Positions 56,762 through 64,000 of a stretch of 64,000 bases of DNA are shown here, in pieces (the stretch's first letter is position 1; the number at the start of each line of letters is the position of its first letter). This DNA comes from Solimonas terrae. Its GTDB lineage: Bacteria; Pseudomonadota; Gammaproteobacteria; Nevskiales; Nevskiaceae. Both the position numbers and the translations under genes were made by a program. The stretch is taken from NCBI RefSeq assembly GCF_011067135.1, contig NZ_JAAMOW010000009.1, positions 62,001-126,000 of the forward strand, given 5' to 3'. Under the pieces are notes generated by a model that was not told the DNA's origin, did not search any database, and saw only the letters and a list, made by a program, of their open reading frames with translations.

Positions 56762-58354
56762 TCAGCCGTTCCATGTCGAGACCAGAAAGCGCAGCCGTCC
56801 CTTGATGCCCGGTGCGCCGCCGCTGTCGAACGGAAAGCTGATCGTCAGCTGGCCGTCCTTGAACAACAGATCGTCGGCCGCGACCTTGCTGCGGGCATCC
56901 GTCGGGTTCTTGCTGTCTTCCCAGGCGTAATAGACCGCCCACTGTTCGTCCGCGCTCTTCGGCGGAAACAGTTCGATGAGCAGGGCGCTGCGGAACAGGG
57001 TCGCGCCTTCGTAGTGCTGGTCGAGCCAGAGCTTGCGCTCGATTTCGTAGTCCGGCGTGCGCGCATTCAGCACCACCCGATAGGCGACCGAGTCGTCGGT
57101 GATCGCCGGACTGCGCCAGCGTTTGTCGAGAAACACGGTACTCAGGTACACCGTGCGATCGCCGGGCTGTTGCGGCGTCGTCAGCTGCTGATGCGTGCGG
57201 CATGCCACCGAATCCTCTTCGGCAACACGGCGGCTCAGGGTCCAGGCCTTGCCGCGCACCGATGCGAGCATTTCGAACTGGTACAGCGCCGAGACGCCGG
57301 CCTTGTCGGCGATCGCCTTCGGCAGCGTCACGCCGTCGACATCGAGCCAGATGTCGGCGCGCGTGTCGCCGAACAGGAAGCGCACGAGGTTCTGGTAGGC
57401 CTCCTCGCTGTTGACGATGCCGAAATACCCGGAGTGCGAGCGGTAGGTGTAGGCGCGCGCGCAGGGACTCTCGACACCCTCCTTGTCGAAGCCCGCCAGC
57501 GAGGCATTCTCGATGCGCACCAGACCGTCGCTGCCGTGGCCGACGAAGGTCCGCGCCGCGCCGGCCGCCACTTCGTAGTCGCTGCGGTTGGTGCCGATCA
57601 TGCAGAACACGCGCGATGCCGGAAACGCCGCAGCGCCGTCCTGCGGCAGCCAGTCGACGCGGCCGGTCTTCTTGAACTGCGTCTTGAGATCGAGATAGTC
57701 GGCCATGCGCGCGCGGTCGAAATTGCTGATGTCGTTCAGCGTCAGCCACTTCGGCACGTTGACGCCGGCAACGTCGATGCCGTTGTGCGGCGTGGCGTAG
57801 GTGAAGACCTTGTCGACGCACCGCCGCGCGGCTGCCGAACCGAGTTTCACGTTCTGCAGGAATGCGCGCACCACCAGTCCGCCCATCGAGTGCGCGACGA
57901 GATGGCAGCGGAAGCGGTCGGGATCGCCAGGCGAATCGGGGTTGCCGCAGACCAGATCGCGCACGCGCAGCACGAGCTTGTCGAGATCCTGCGCGAACTT
58001 CTCGATCGACGGGGTCTTGCCGCTGCCGAGCAGCTTCGAAGCCTGTTCGTAATAGCGGAAGATGATGACGCTGCGCGGGTCGAGAAAGCGATTGTCCGGC
58101 CAGTCGTCGTCGACGATGTCGTGGCCATTCTCGAAGACGTCGCGATAGTTGAAGTCGGTCGCGAGTCGCACCATCGGCGATTCGAACACGAACTTGCGGG
58201 CACGATCGTAGTCGGCCGTCGCGCGAAACACGGTCGAACCGAGGTTGAACCCGCAGAACGGATCGGCGCTGGTATCGTCGATCTCGCTCTGCGTCATCGC
58301 ATAACCGCGCACGTAGATGATCGGGTAATACGGTGCTGCAAGTGTCATGAGCAT
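56762..58354 (-). CDS. Alpha/beta hydrolase, lipase/PGAP1-like
   Basis: 530 residues. Start ATG at 58354, with GGAG 7 nt upstream; ATG at 58348 is possible. The N-terminal strand PYYPIIYVRGY and the nucleophile motif HLVAHSMGGLVVR (Ser156) mark a lipase-type hydrolase. VGHGSDGLVRIENASL likely holds the acid and YTYRSHSGYFGIVNSE the His. A ~200-residue C-terminal beta-rich domain (from DIWLDVDGVTLPKAIADKAG) is of unknown type. No signal peptide is evident. Substrate unknown; esters or lipids are likely. Confidence 0.78.
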   Translation of the reverse strand: MLMTLAAPYYPIIYVRGYAMTQSEIDDTSADPFCGFNLGSTVFRATADYDRARKFVFESPMVRLATDFNYRDVFENGHDIVDDDWPDNRFLDPRSVIIFRYYEQASKLLGSGKTPSIEKFAQDLDKLVLRVRDLVCGNPDSPGDPDRFRCHLVAHSMGGLVVRAFLQNVKLGSAAARRCVDKVFTYATPHNGIDVAGVNVPKWLTLNDISNFDRARMADYLDLKTQFKKTGRVDWLPQDGAAAFPASRVFCMIGTNRSDYEVAAGAARTFVGHGSDGLVRIENASLAGFDKEGVESPCARAYTYRSHSGYFGIVNSEEAYQNLVRFLFGDTRADIWLDVDGVTLPKAIADKAGVSALYQFEMLASVRGKAWTLSRRVAEEDSVACRTHQQLTTPQQPGDRTVYLSTVFLDKRWRSPAITDDSVAYRVVLNARTPDYEIERKLWLDQHYEGATLFRSALLIELFPPKSADEQWAVYYAWEDSKNPTDARSKVAADDLLFKDGQLTISFPFDSGGAPGIKGRLRFLVSTWNG

Positions 58355-58754
58355 CCCCAAGCTCCGCGGTCCCGAGGAATGCCGGCAGGCCCCGCGGCCT
58401 GAGCAGCCGTGCCGGCATCGAGATTTCAGGGATCGTGCGGACCCTCGGGGAACCGCTGCCCCCCCGACGCGAACCGCGCAGCGGGCGCACGTGGTCCCGG
58501 CGCGCCGCCGGCACGTCCGACCTGCGCGCGACGGCCGGCGTCGTTCCGGCTGTTCGAGTGCTGCGGTTCGTGTTCACTCCGCAGCGGCGGCGGTATCGTC
58601 TTGGGCATGGCAGCTGGACTCCCGGTCGCAGGGCACGCTGCGACTCTACGCCGACGCCGCGCCGGGATTGTGATCCGCCTCACGGTGCGTTCGCCGTTTC
58701 GCCGCGGTCACGCGATCGCCGCCGCTGCCATCGAGGTGAGGTGGTCCCTCCGGG
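58355..58754. other. 400-bp gap without a recognised gene
   Basis: Lies between the sucrose phosphorylase stop and the lipase-like start, both on the minus strand. Open frames here have no family features and look like by-products of high GC. No terminator, repeat or clear promoter was found; it presumably holds the lipase promoter. Confidence 0.5.
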
Positions 58755-60197
58755 TCAGAGCCGCGTCGTCAGCCAGCGCCCGGACTTCTGGTCGATGTAA
58801 CGCACGGTCGCCTTCTTGAAATTCAGATCGACGAACAACTCGCAGGTATGCGTGCCGTCGCGCCAGCACATCGCGACATTGCTGTCGTTCGAATACTGCA
58901 GATGGAACACGCCGTTGAAGGCCGGATAGCTGCTGCGGAATTCCATCAGCTTGAACAGGCGGCGCACCACCGGCTGTTTCACCGCTTCGGCGATTTCGTC
59001 CTTGCTGTAGTGATGGCGATTGATGTCGCGCAGCTCGCCGCTGGCATCCATCAGTTCGTGATCGTTCTGGCCGGCGAGCAGACCAACGTAATAGACCTGC
59101 GGAATGCCGGGCGCGAAGAACTGGATCGCGCGCGCGCAGATATAGGCATCGTCGTTGCGCTTGAGGGCGTCGTAGTAGGTGCAGGTCAGCTGGTAGATGG
59201 CGCCGACGCTGTGCACGTTCGCGGCCGAACGCCGCAGGATCGGATCGGCACTGCGCGCCGAAACATTGTCGATCACGGCCTGGATCTCGGCCTTCGGCAG
59301 CACGCCTTCGACGTCGGGGATGCAGATGCCGTCGTGCGTGTCGAGCACGGTGATCTGGTTGCGCGGGCACATGCGCAGCCACTGCTTCAGATAGATGCTG
59401 TTGGCGTCGAGCAGCGAGTAGAGCAGCAGCGGCGCGAGCGCGAACCCGTACGGGTGCATGCCGTGCAGCGAAATCGCGTACTGGTAGCTCGCGTGATCGT
59501 GCACTTCCGGCAGCGTTTCGGCGCCGTGTTCGCGCGCCAGTGCGTCGATCCACTTGAGGATGTCGTAGACATCGGGTTCGACGAGAAAGCAGCTCGTGCC
59601 GATCTTCTTGGTCGTGTAGCCGAAGGCATCGAGGCGGAACAGCTTGACGCCGCGCGCGGTAAGGAACTTGATGTAGTCCTCCATCAGCGCATAGGTCTTC
59701 GGCGAGTTGTAGTTGAGGTCGATCTGCCGTTCGGTGAACGTGCACCAGACGCGCCCCTTGCTGCCGTCGCCGAAGGTGACTTCGCGAAACGGTTCCTTTT
59801 CCTTGCGGATGTGGATCTTTGCCAGGTCGTCCGGACTGATGTCGCCGAGCTGGTCGACGTGCACGAACAGATCGGCATGCTCGGAGGCGTAGCCGTTTCT
59901 GAGGAAATCCCTGAACTCCTCGGACTCGTCCGACAGGTGATTGATCATCAGATCGAGCGACAGATCGTATTTCGACGATATGCGCTCGACGTCGTCCCAG
60001 CTGCCGTACTTCGGATCGATCTGCTTGTGCGTCAGCGGCGAGAAGCCGCCGTCGGCATTCGACGGGTACGGCGGCAGGACATGCACGCCACCGATGCGCC
60101 CCTTGCAGTGCGTTTCGAGGAAATCGTGGAGGTCGGCAAGATTGTCGCCGAGCCGATCGGGGTAGGCGATCAGCTGCACCTGGTTGCGGAGGATCAT
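58755..60197 (-). CDS. Sucrose phosphorylase-type glycoside hydrolase (GH13)
   Basis: 480 residues from MILRNQVQLIAYPDRLGDNL; an ATG ten codons upstream would add a charged leader. It aligns closely with bifidobacterial sucrose phosphorylase: nucleophile Asp190 (LFRLDAFGY), acid/base Glu231 (LPEVHDH) and Asp289 (VLDTHDG), within one or two residues of the classical numbering. GIPQVYYVGLLAGQNDHEL is also typical. Splits sucrose with phosphate to glucose-1-phosphate and fructose. Related enzymes act on sucrose-6-phosphate or glucosylglycerate, so the acceptor is not certain. No sugar transporter or regulator is adjacent. Confidence 0.88.
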   Translation of the reverse strand: MILRNQVQLIAYPDRLGDNLADLHDFLETHCKGRIGGVHVLPPYPSNADGGFSPLTHKQIDPKYGSWDDVERISSKYDLSLDLMINHLSDESEEFRDFLRNGYASEHADLFVHVDQLGDISPDDLAKIHIRKEKEPFREVTFGDGSKGRVWCTFTERQIDLNYNSPKTYALMEDYIKFLTARGVKLFRLDAFGYTTKKIGTSCFLVEPDVYDILKWIDALAREHGAETLPEVHDHASYQYAISLHGMHPYGFALAPLLLYSLLDANSIYLKQWLRMCPRNQITVLDTHDGICIPDVEGVLPKAEIQAVIDNVSARSADPILRRSAANVHSVGAIYQLTCTYYDALKRNDDAYICARAIQFFAPGIPQVYYVGLLAGQNDHELMDASGELRDINRHHYSKDEIAEAVKQPVVRRLFKLMEFRSSYPAFNGVFHLQYSNDSNVAMCWRDGTHTCELFVDLNFKKATVRYIDQKSGRWLTTRL

Positions 60198-60363
60198 CGA
60201 GCTGCGTCCGTTTCGAGGGGATTTCATCGCCGCCAGAGGCGACGCGCGCTATGCTGCCGCCGCAGCGGCGTCTGCGATGCGACGAGTCGATGACTGTCCG
60301 GTTTCCGGTCCCGACTCGACCTGCATCTGCGTCTCAAGTTGCCACATCTTTTACGAGCCATCG

Positions 60364-61116
60364 ATGAATGACAAGCCGATCGCGCCCGTCACGGGCTTTC
60401 GCTACTACGATTTCCTGCTTGGCGGCATGGTTGCCGTGCTGCTGTGCTCGAACCTCATCGGCCCCGGCAAGGTCTGCGCGATCAACCTGCCGTACTTCGG
60501 CAATCTCGATTTCGGCGCCGGCAATCTGTTCTTCCCGATCAGCTACATTTTCGGTGACGTGCTCACCGAGGTTTACGGCTATGCGCGCGCGCGCCGCGCA
60601 ATCTGGGCCGGCTTCGCGGCGATGATCTTCGCCACCGTGATGTCGGCCATCGTCGTCGGCATGACGCCGAGTGCCGACGAGCCCTGGAATCACACGCTGC
60701 AGCCGGCGCTCGAAATCGTCTTCGGCAATACCTGGCGCATCGTCGCGGCCAGCATGCTCGCGTACTGGGCCGGCGACTTCGTCAATTCCTTCGTGATGGC
60801 GAAGATGAAGCTGCTGACCAAGGGCCGCTGGCTGTGGACGCGGACCATCGGCTCGACGGTGTTCGGGCAGGGTGTCGATTCGATGCTGTTCTATCCGATC
60901 GCGTTCTGGGGCATCTGGGAAACCCATTCGCTGATCGCCGTGGTGATCTTCAATTTCTCGATGAAGGTCACCGTCGAAGTCGTACTCACGCCGCTGACGT
61001 ATCTGGTCGTCAACGGTCTGAAGCGGGCGGAAGGTGTCGACACCTACGACGCCGACACCAACTTCACGCCGTTCTCGCTGAAGGATGAAGGCGACGTGCG
61101 CCGCCGCGCCTCGTGA
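60364..61116 (+). CDS. yhhQ: YhhQ/VUT-family queuosine precursor transporter
   Basis: 250 residues; start MNDKPIAPVTGFRYYDFLLG. Six or so helices with the family pattern NLFFPISYIFGDVLTEVYGYARARRAIW (partial) and STVFGQGVDSMLFYPIAFWG. Imports preQ0/preQ1 or queuine for tRNA queuosine in studied relatives. No preQ1 riboswitch was recognised in the 166-bp upstream gap. Divergent from the sucrose phosphorylase gene and convergent with the DUF1275 gene. Confidence 0.9.
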   Translation: MNDKPIAPVTGFRYYDFLLGGMVAVLLCSNLIGPGKVCAINLPYFGNLDFGAGNLFFPISYIFGDVLTEVYGYARARRAIWAGFAAMIFATVMSAIVVGMTPSADEPWNHTLQPALEIVFGNTWRIVAASMLAYWAGDFVNSFVMAKMKLLTKGRWLWTRTIGSTVFGQGVDSMLFYPIAFWGIWETHSLIAVVIFNFSMKVTVEVVLTPLTYLVVNGLKRAEGVDTYDADTNFTPFSLKDEGDVRRRAS

Positions 61117-61134
61117 TCGCGGCGGCGGCAGGGC

Positions 61135-61800
61135 TCATCGCCCGCCGCCACGGCCGACATAGATCGAATTGACCAGCGCCAGCAGGATCGCGCCGGCGGC
61201 AGGAATCGCCAGGGTCGAGAAGCGCAGCTGCCGGTAGCTGAACGCACCGATCGCGCCGCCGAGGATGAACCCGGAAATCAGCAGCAGGAAGAGCAGGGCC
61301 TTGCGCGTATCGAGCGGATGGCCGCGCAGGCGCGCACCGAGCATGGTGCCGAGATCGGTGAACAGTCCGGAGACGTGCGTGGTTCTCACCGTGGCCCCGC
61401 TGTAGGTGCTGACCATGCCGTTCTGCAGACCGCAGGCGGCGGACGCAAGGAACTGCCCCGCTTCGACGCCGTGATCGAGCCAGCGCATCGCCGTCAGCAG
61501 CAACGCGGCCTCTATCAGCAGGGCCAGGCTGTAGCGATGCCCGAGCCGCAGCACCGCGTTGTCGATCAGGGCGCCACTGAACGCGGCACCGAGCACGAAG
61601 GAAATCAGGATCAGGATCAGGTGCGCGCTTTCGGACCCGTCGAAATTGACCAGCGACAGCCCCAGCAGCGTCGACGTACCGGTGAGATGCGAGACCGCCT
61701 GGTGGCGGAACCCGAGCATGCCGACCGCATTGACCGCACCGGCGATCGCGGCAAGCCAGAAACCGCCGACTTCCACCCACCGGGGAAGCTTCGTGAACAT
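61135..61800 (-). CDS. DUF1275 (YoaK) family membrane protein
   Basis: 221 residues with six hydrophobic segments. Family signatures: GFWLAAIAGAVNAVGMLGF, AVSHLTGTSTLLG, ACGLQNGMVSTYSGATVRTTHVSG (partial) and LGTMLGARLRG. Function is unknown in the family. 147 bp from the MFS gene on the same strand. Nothing else can be said from context. Confidence 0.88.
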   Translation of the reverse strand: MFTKLPRWVEVGGFWLAAIAGAVNAVGMLGFRHQAVSHLTGTSTLLGLSLVNFDGSESAHLILILISFVLGAAFSGALIDNAVLRLGHRYSLALLIEAALLLTAMRWLDHGVEAGQFLASAACGLQNGMVSTYSGATVRTTHVSGLFTDLGTMLGARLRGHPLDTRKALLFLLLISGFILGGAIGAFSYRQLRFSTLAIPAAGAILLALVNSIYVGRGGGR

Positions 61801-61947
61801 TCGCCGCTGTGCCTCGCTGAAGGTCGGTGCCCGGCATCGGCAGGGCCGTGCGCTTGTCCGGATGTATCGTCAGCTTGCATTTGCGGCCGCGTGCGATGCA
61901 AGGCGCCCGTCAAGGGCCGGGTTGCGCCAGCCATGCCGATCGCGCAC

Positions 61948-63207
61948 CTAGCACGGAGCGCGCGAACCGCCGCCGGCACGGCTGGTCCACATCAGCGCGC
62001 CGACCAGCACGAACAGCAACACGGCGCTGGTCGCGAGCGAGGCATGGATACCGATACGGGCGCCGAGCAGGCCGACGCTGACGCCGCTGAACGTGCGCAT
62101 GCCCATCGCGAACATGTTGTAGACGCCGATCGCACGCCCGCGCATCTCGGCCGGCGCGTGGAGCTGAACGAGCGTCTGCGCCATCGAATTGAACGACAAC
62201 TCGACGAAGCCGGCGACAAACAGCAGCAGCAGGGCGAGCGGATAGTGCGTCGAAACCGCGAAGCTGCCGAGCGCGAGGCACCAGATCATCGCCAGCAGGC
62301 AGGCCGTGCCGGGGCGCGCCGGCAGCAGGCCGCGGCTTTCCAGCACGAAGCCGGCAATCAGCGCCCCGGCGGCGTCGGCGGCGAGCAGGGCGCTGTACGA
62401 GAAGTCGACATGGCCATGCCCGAGATCGGTGGCGAAGCCCGGCATCTGTGCCTGGTAGGCGTTGCCGATGCACAGCGAGGCAGCGCCGGCCAGCATCGTC
62501 ATGGCGAGAATCACGCGATGGCGGGCGATCTCGCCGATCGCGCTCAGGATGTCGCCGATGCTGCGCACCGCCCGTTGCGCGACAACGGTGCCGGCGGCGC
62601 GGAATTTCGGCCCGTAGGGCGCGGTCGCGAGCCAGATGATGAACGGCAGATACAGCGCGGCATTGACCAGAATCCCGAAATTCGGGCCGAACAGCAGCAG
62701 GAATGCGCCGCCGACCGCCGGCCCCATCAACAGGCCGAGCTGGCGTGCCGTCGCGTTCAGGCGCACCGCGCTCTGCAGGTGCTCGCGACCGACGATGTCG
62801 TGCAGGAGCAGCTGCGACGGCGGCCCCCAGAGCACGCCGGCGCAGCCGTGCACGATCAGCAGCACGGCCGCATGCCAGAGTTGCAGACCGCCGCTCAGGA
62901 ACAGCAGGCCCCAGACGATCGACACGCCCATGAACAGGCACATGCCGAGCTGGATCATGCGCCGCGGGTCGACACGATCGGCCAGGGCCCCGGAGCCGAC
63001 CGAAAACAGCAGGTACGGCAGCCAGTGCGACACCACGGCGAAGCCGCCCAGCGCCGGCGAGTGGAATTTCTGGAAAATGACCCAGTAGCTGATCACGTGC
63101 TCGATGCTGTCGGCCATCATCACCAGCGCAGACAGAACGAAATACGCGCGATAGCCGCGATGGCGCAGCGCGGCGAAGGAGACATGGGGCGTGGTGGCGG
63201 CGGTCAC
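61948..63207 (-). CDS. MFS transporter (MFS_3/EntS-like)
   Basis: 419 residues from a GTG at 63207; no ATG lies near a plausible start and no Shine-Dalgarno is visible. Twelve helices. The loop 2-3 motif is GSGALADRVDPRRMIQLG. QSAVRLNATARQLGLLMGPAVGGAF and SFNSMAQTLVQLHAPAEMRGRAIGVY are typical of the MFS_3 group, which exports siderophores or drugs. Substrate unknown. No siderophore genes nearby. Confidence 0.88.
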   Translation of the reverse strand: MTAATTPHVSFAALRHRGYRAYFVLSALVMMADSIEHVISYWVIFQKFHSPALGGFAVVSHWLPYLLFSVGSGALADRVDPRRMIQLGMCLFMGVSIVWGLLFLSGGLQLWHAAVLLIVHGCAGVLWGPPSQLLLHDIVGREHLQSAVRLNATARQLGLLMGPAVGGAFLLLFGPNFGILVNAALYLPFIIWLATAPYGPKFRAAGTVVAQRAVRSIGDILSAIGEIARHRVILAMTMLAGAASLCIGNAYQAQMPGFATDLGHGHVDFSYSALLAADAAGALIAGFVLESRGLLPARPGTACLLAMIWCLALGSFAVSTHYPLALLLLFVAGFVELSFNSMAQTLVQLHAPAEMRGRAIGVYNMFAMGMRTFSGVSVGLLGARIGIHASLATSAVLLFVLVGALMWTSRAGGGSRAPC

Positions 63208-63356
63208 GGCTGGCGGGTCAAAAACGGAGCGCGGATTCTAAGGACTGGTGCCGTCAAATGCCGGCCGACCGTGGTGCCCACGGACGTCCGGACCGGTACC
63301 CCTCTATCATGATCTGCCCCGGGCAGGAGCCTGCCGCGACGATGACTTAGAAATCC

Positions 63357-63365
63357 TTATGCACA
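63357..63365 (+). promoter_or_regulatory. DnaA-box-like 9-mer TTATGCACA upstream of priA
   Basis: Matches TTATNCACA. In the 348-bp gap between the MFS gene and priA, 178 bp from the second box, with an AT-rich stretch (63430-63465) between them. Confidence 0.4.
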
Positions 63366-63542
63366 AGTCGGGGCGATCAGGAATGGCTGTCACACGCAAG
63401 AGACGGTTCATTCACATTCTAGTCATACATCGCTATTGAACTGAATTTCAATGAAATTTTCATGTGACAGCGAACCCGTCCGGACCAGTCGCGCAAGCCC
63501 CGGCGCGCAAGCCTGAGGTGGGCGGTCGCGCCATGCACACGC

Positions 63543-63551
63543 TTATCCACA
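63543..63551 (+). promoter_or_regulatory. DnaA-box 9-mer TTATCCACA next to the priA start
   Basis: The strong consensus box, ending five bases before the priA TTG codon, where bound DnaA could interfere with transcription. The rest of the gap (63208-63555) shows AT-rich DNA with an ATTTCA/TGAAAT repeat near 63443-63457 but no confident promoter hexamers. Confidence 0.45.
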
Positions 63552-63555
63552 GGCT

Positions 63556-64000
63556 TTGAATCCCCTCCTCGTCACCGTCGCGGTACCGGTGCCGCTCTAT
63601 CGCGGTTTCGATTACCTGCTGCCTGCGTCGCTGGCGGCCGGAGCGCGCCCCGGCGTGCGGGTACGCGTCCCTTTCGGCCGCCGAAAGCTGTGCGGGGTGA
63701 TCGTCCGTGCGCCGTTCGAACGCGTCGACGACAGCCAGGACTACCGGCCGCTCGATGCGGTGCTCGACGACGCCCCGCTGCTTGGCGCCGAATTGCTGGC
63801 GCTCTGCGAATGGGCCGCGGAGTACTACCGCCACCCGCTCGGCGAAGTGATCGCCGCGGCACTGCCCGGCAGCCTGAAGCACGGCGATGCCGCGGTATTG
63901 CACCGGCCGCAGCGCTGGCAGCTGACGCCGGACGGGCAGCAGGCGCTGGCGACCCTGCCGGGCCGCAATCGCGCGCAGCGGTCGGCGCTGGAGGCCTTGC
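63556..64000 (+). CDS. priA: Primosomal helicase PriA, N-terminal part (3' truncated by window edge)
   Basis: The frame from TTG at 63556 runs open to the window end (148 codons). Upstream in frame the next stop is at 63514-63516 and no other start codon intervenes, so TTG is the start. The N-terminus reads NPLLVTVAVPVPLYRGFDYL, followed by PGVRVRVPFGRRKLCGVIV and CEWAAEYYRHPLGEVIAAAL. This is the PriA 3' DNA-binding domain and start of the winged-helix domain, which recognise stalled forks to reload the replisome. The helicase motifs lie beyond the window. Confidence 0.93.
   Translation, partial: MNPLLVTVAVPVPLYRGFDYLLPASLAAGARPGVRVRVPFGRRKLCGVIVRAPFERVDDSQDYRPLDAVLDDAPLLGAELLALCEWAAEYYRHPLGEVIAAALPGSLKHGDAAVLHRPQRWQLTPDGQQALATLPGRNRAQRSALEAL

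Noticed and set aside
60198-60363. preQ1 riboswitch before yhhQ
   Set aside because: No preQ1-I or preQ1-II conserved core was seen; the sequence is plain GC-rich DNA.

Overview
The window is a GC-rich, gene-dense chromosomal segment, read as a gammaproteobacterium, probably near the Nevskiales/Xanthomonadales. This placement is inferred from gene content: lptM-lysA-polA, tamA-tamB, split class II ribonucleotide reductase, AlkB with rubredoxin, and a polA-linked C-rich-loop small RNA. No rRNA, tRNA, CRISPR array or complete insertion sequence was recognised. Two enzymes, MetH and NrdJ, depend on cobalamin, so the organism must make or import B12. Alkane hydroxylation (AlkB plus rubredoxin) and leucine/isovalerate breakdown (Ivd, MccAB, ScoAB) suggest growth on hydrocarbon, branched-chain or fatty-acid carbon.

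Layout. 1-5428: 3' part of an RND tripartite efflux operon. 5459-5820: two tandem small RNA genes on the minus strand, just downstream of polA. 5936-10332: lptM-lysA-polA on the minus strand. 10426-21318: carboxylesterase, tamAB, a GST-like protein, a MITE-like palindromic element, a TraB/GumN protein, ttcA and a membrane pseudokinase. 21414-26716: OpgD-type glucan protein and two exported phosphatases. 26740-32269: POT transporter, DUF167 protein, M20 peptidase, small membrane protein, SlyD and an anchored protein of unknown function. 32384-36640: metH carrying an in-frame DUF559 element. 36641-37006: intergenic region with a third C-rich-loop RNA candidate and divergent promoters. 37007-43480: alkB, rubredoxin, ppnP, ClC antiporter, BON protein, SDR and kup. 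43511-50575: ivd-mccB-mccA-scoA-scoB with a divergent TetR gene. 50594-53409: nrdJa-nrdJb. 53691-56689: pntAA-pntAB-pntB with an inverted-repeat element inside the operon. 56762-63207: lipase-like hydrolase, sucrose phosphorylase, YhhQ transporter, DUF1275 protein and MFS transporter. 63556-64000: start of priA, preceded by two DnaA-box 9-mers.

Most notable. (1) A 457-bp element with imperfect 36-bp terminal inverted repeats and a complete DUF559 nuclease-like domain sits in frame in metH, between the B12-binding and reactivation domains. A cargo-free relative with the same kind of ends lies between pntAA and pntAB, so the window holds both a loaded and an empty form of one repeat family. (2) Two tandem, independently promoted ~115-nt RNAs downstream of polA have C-rich loops, Rho-independent terminators and a compensatory base-pair change between copies. 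A third orphan terminator and hairpin between metH and alkB shares the CCCCAA loop motif, which suggests a small family of G-rich-target riboregulators.
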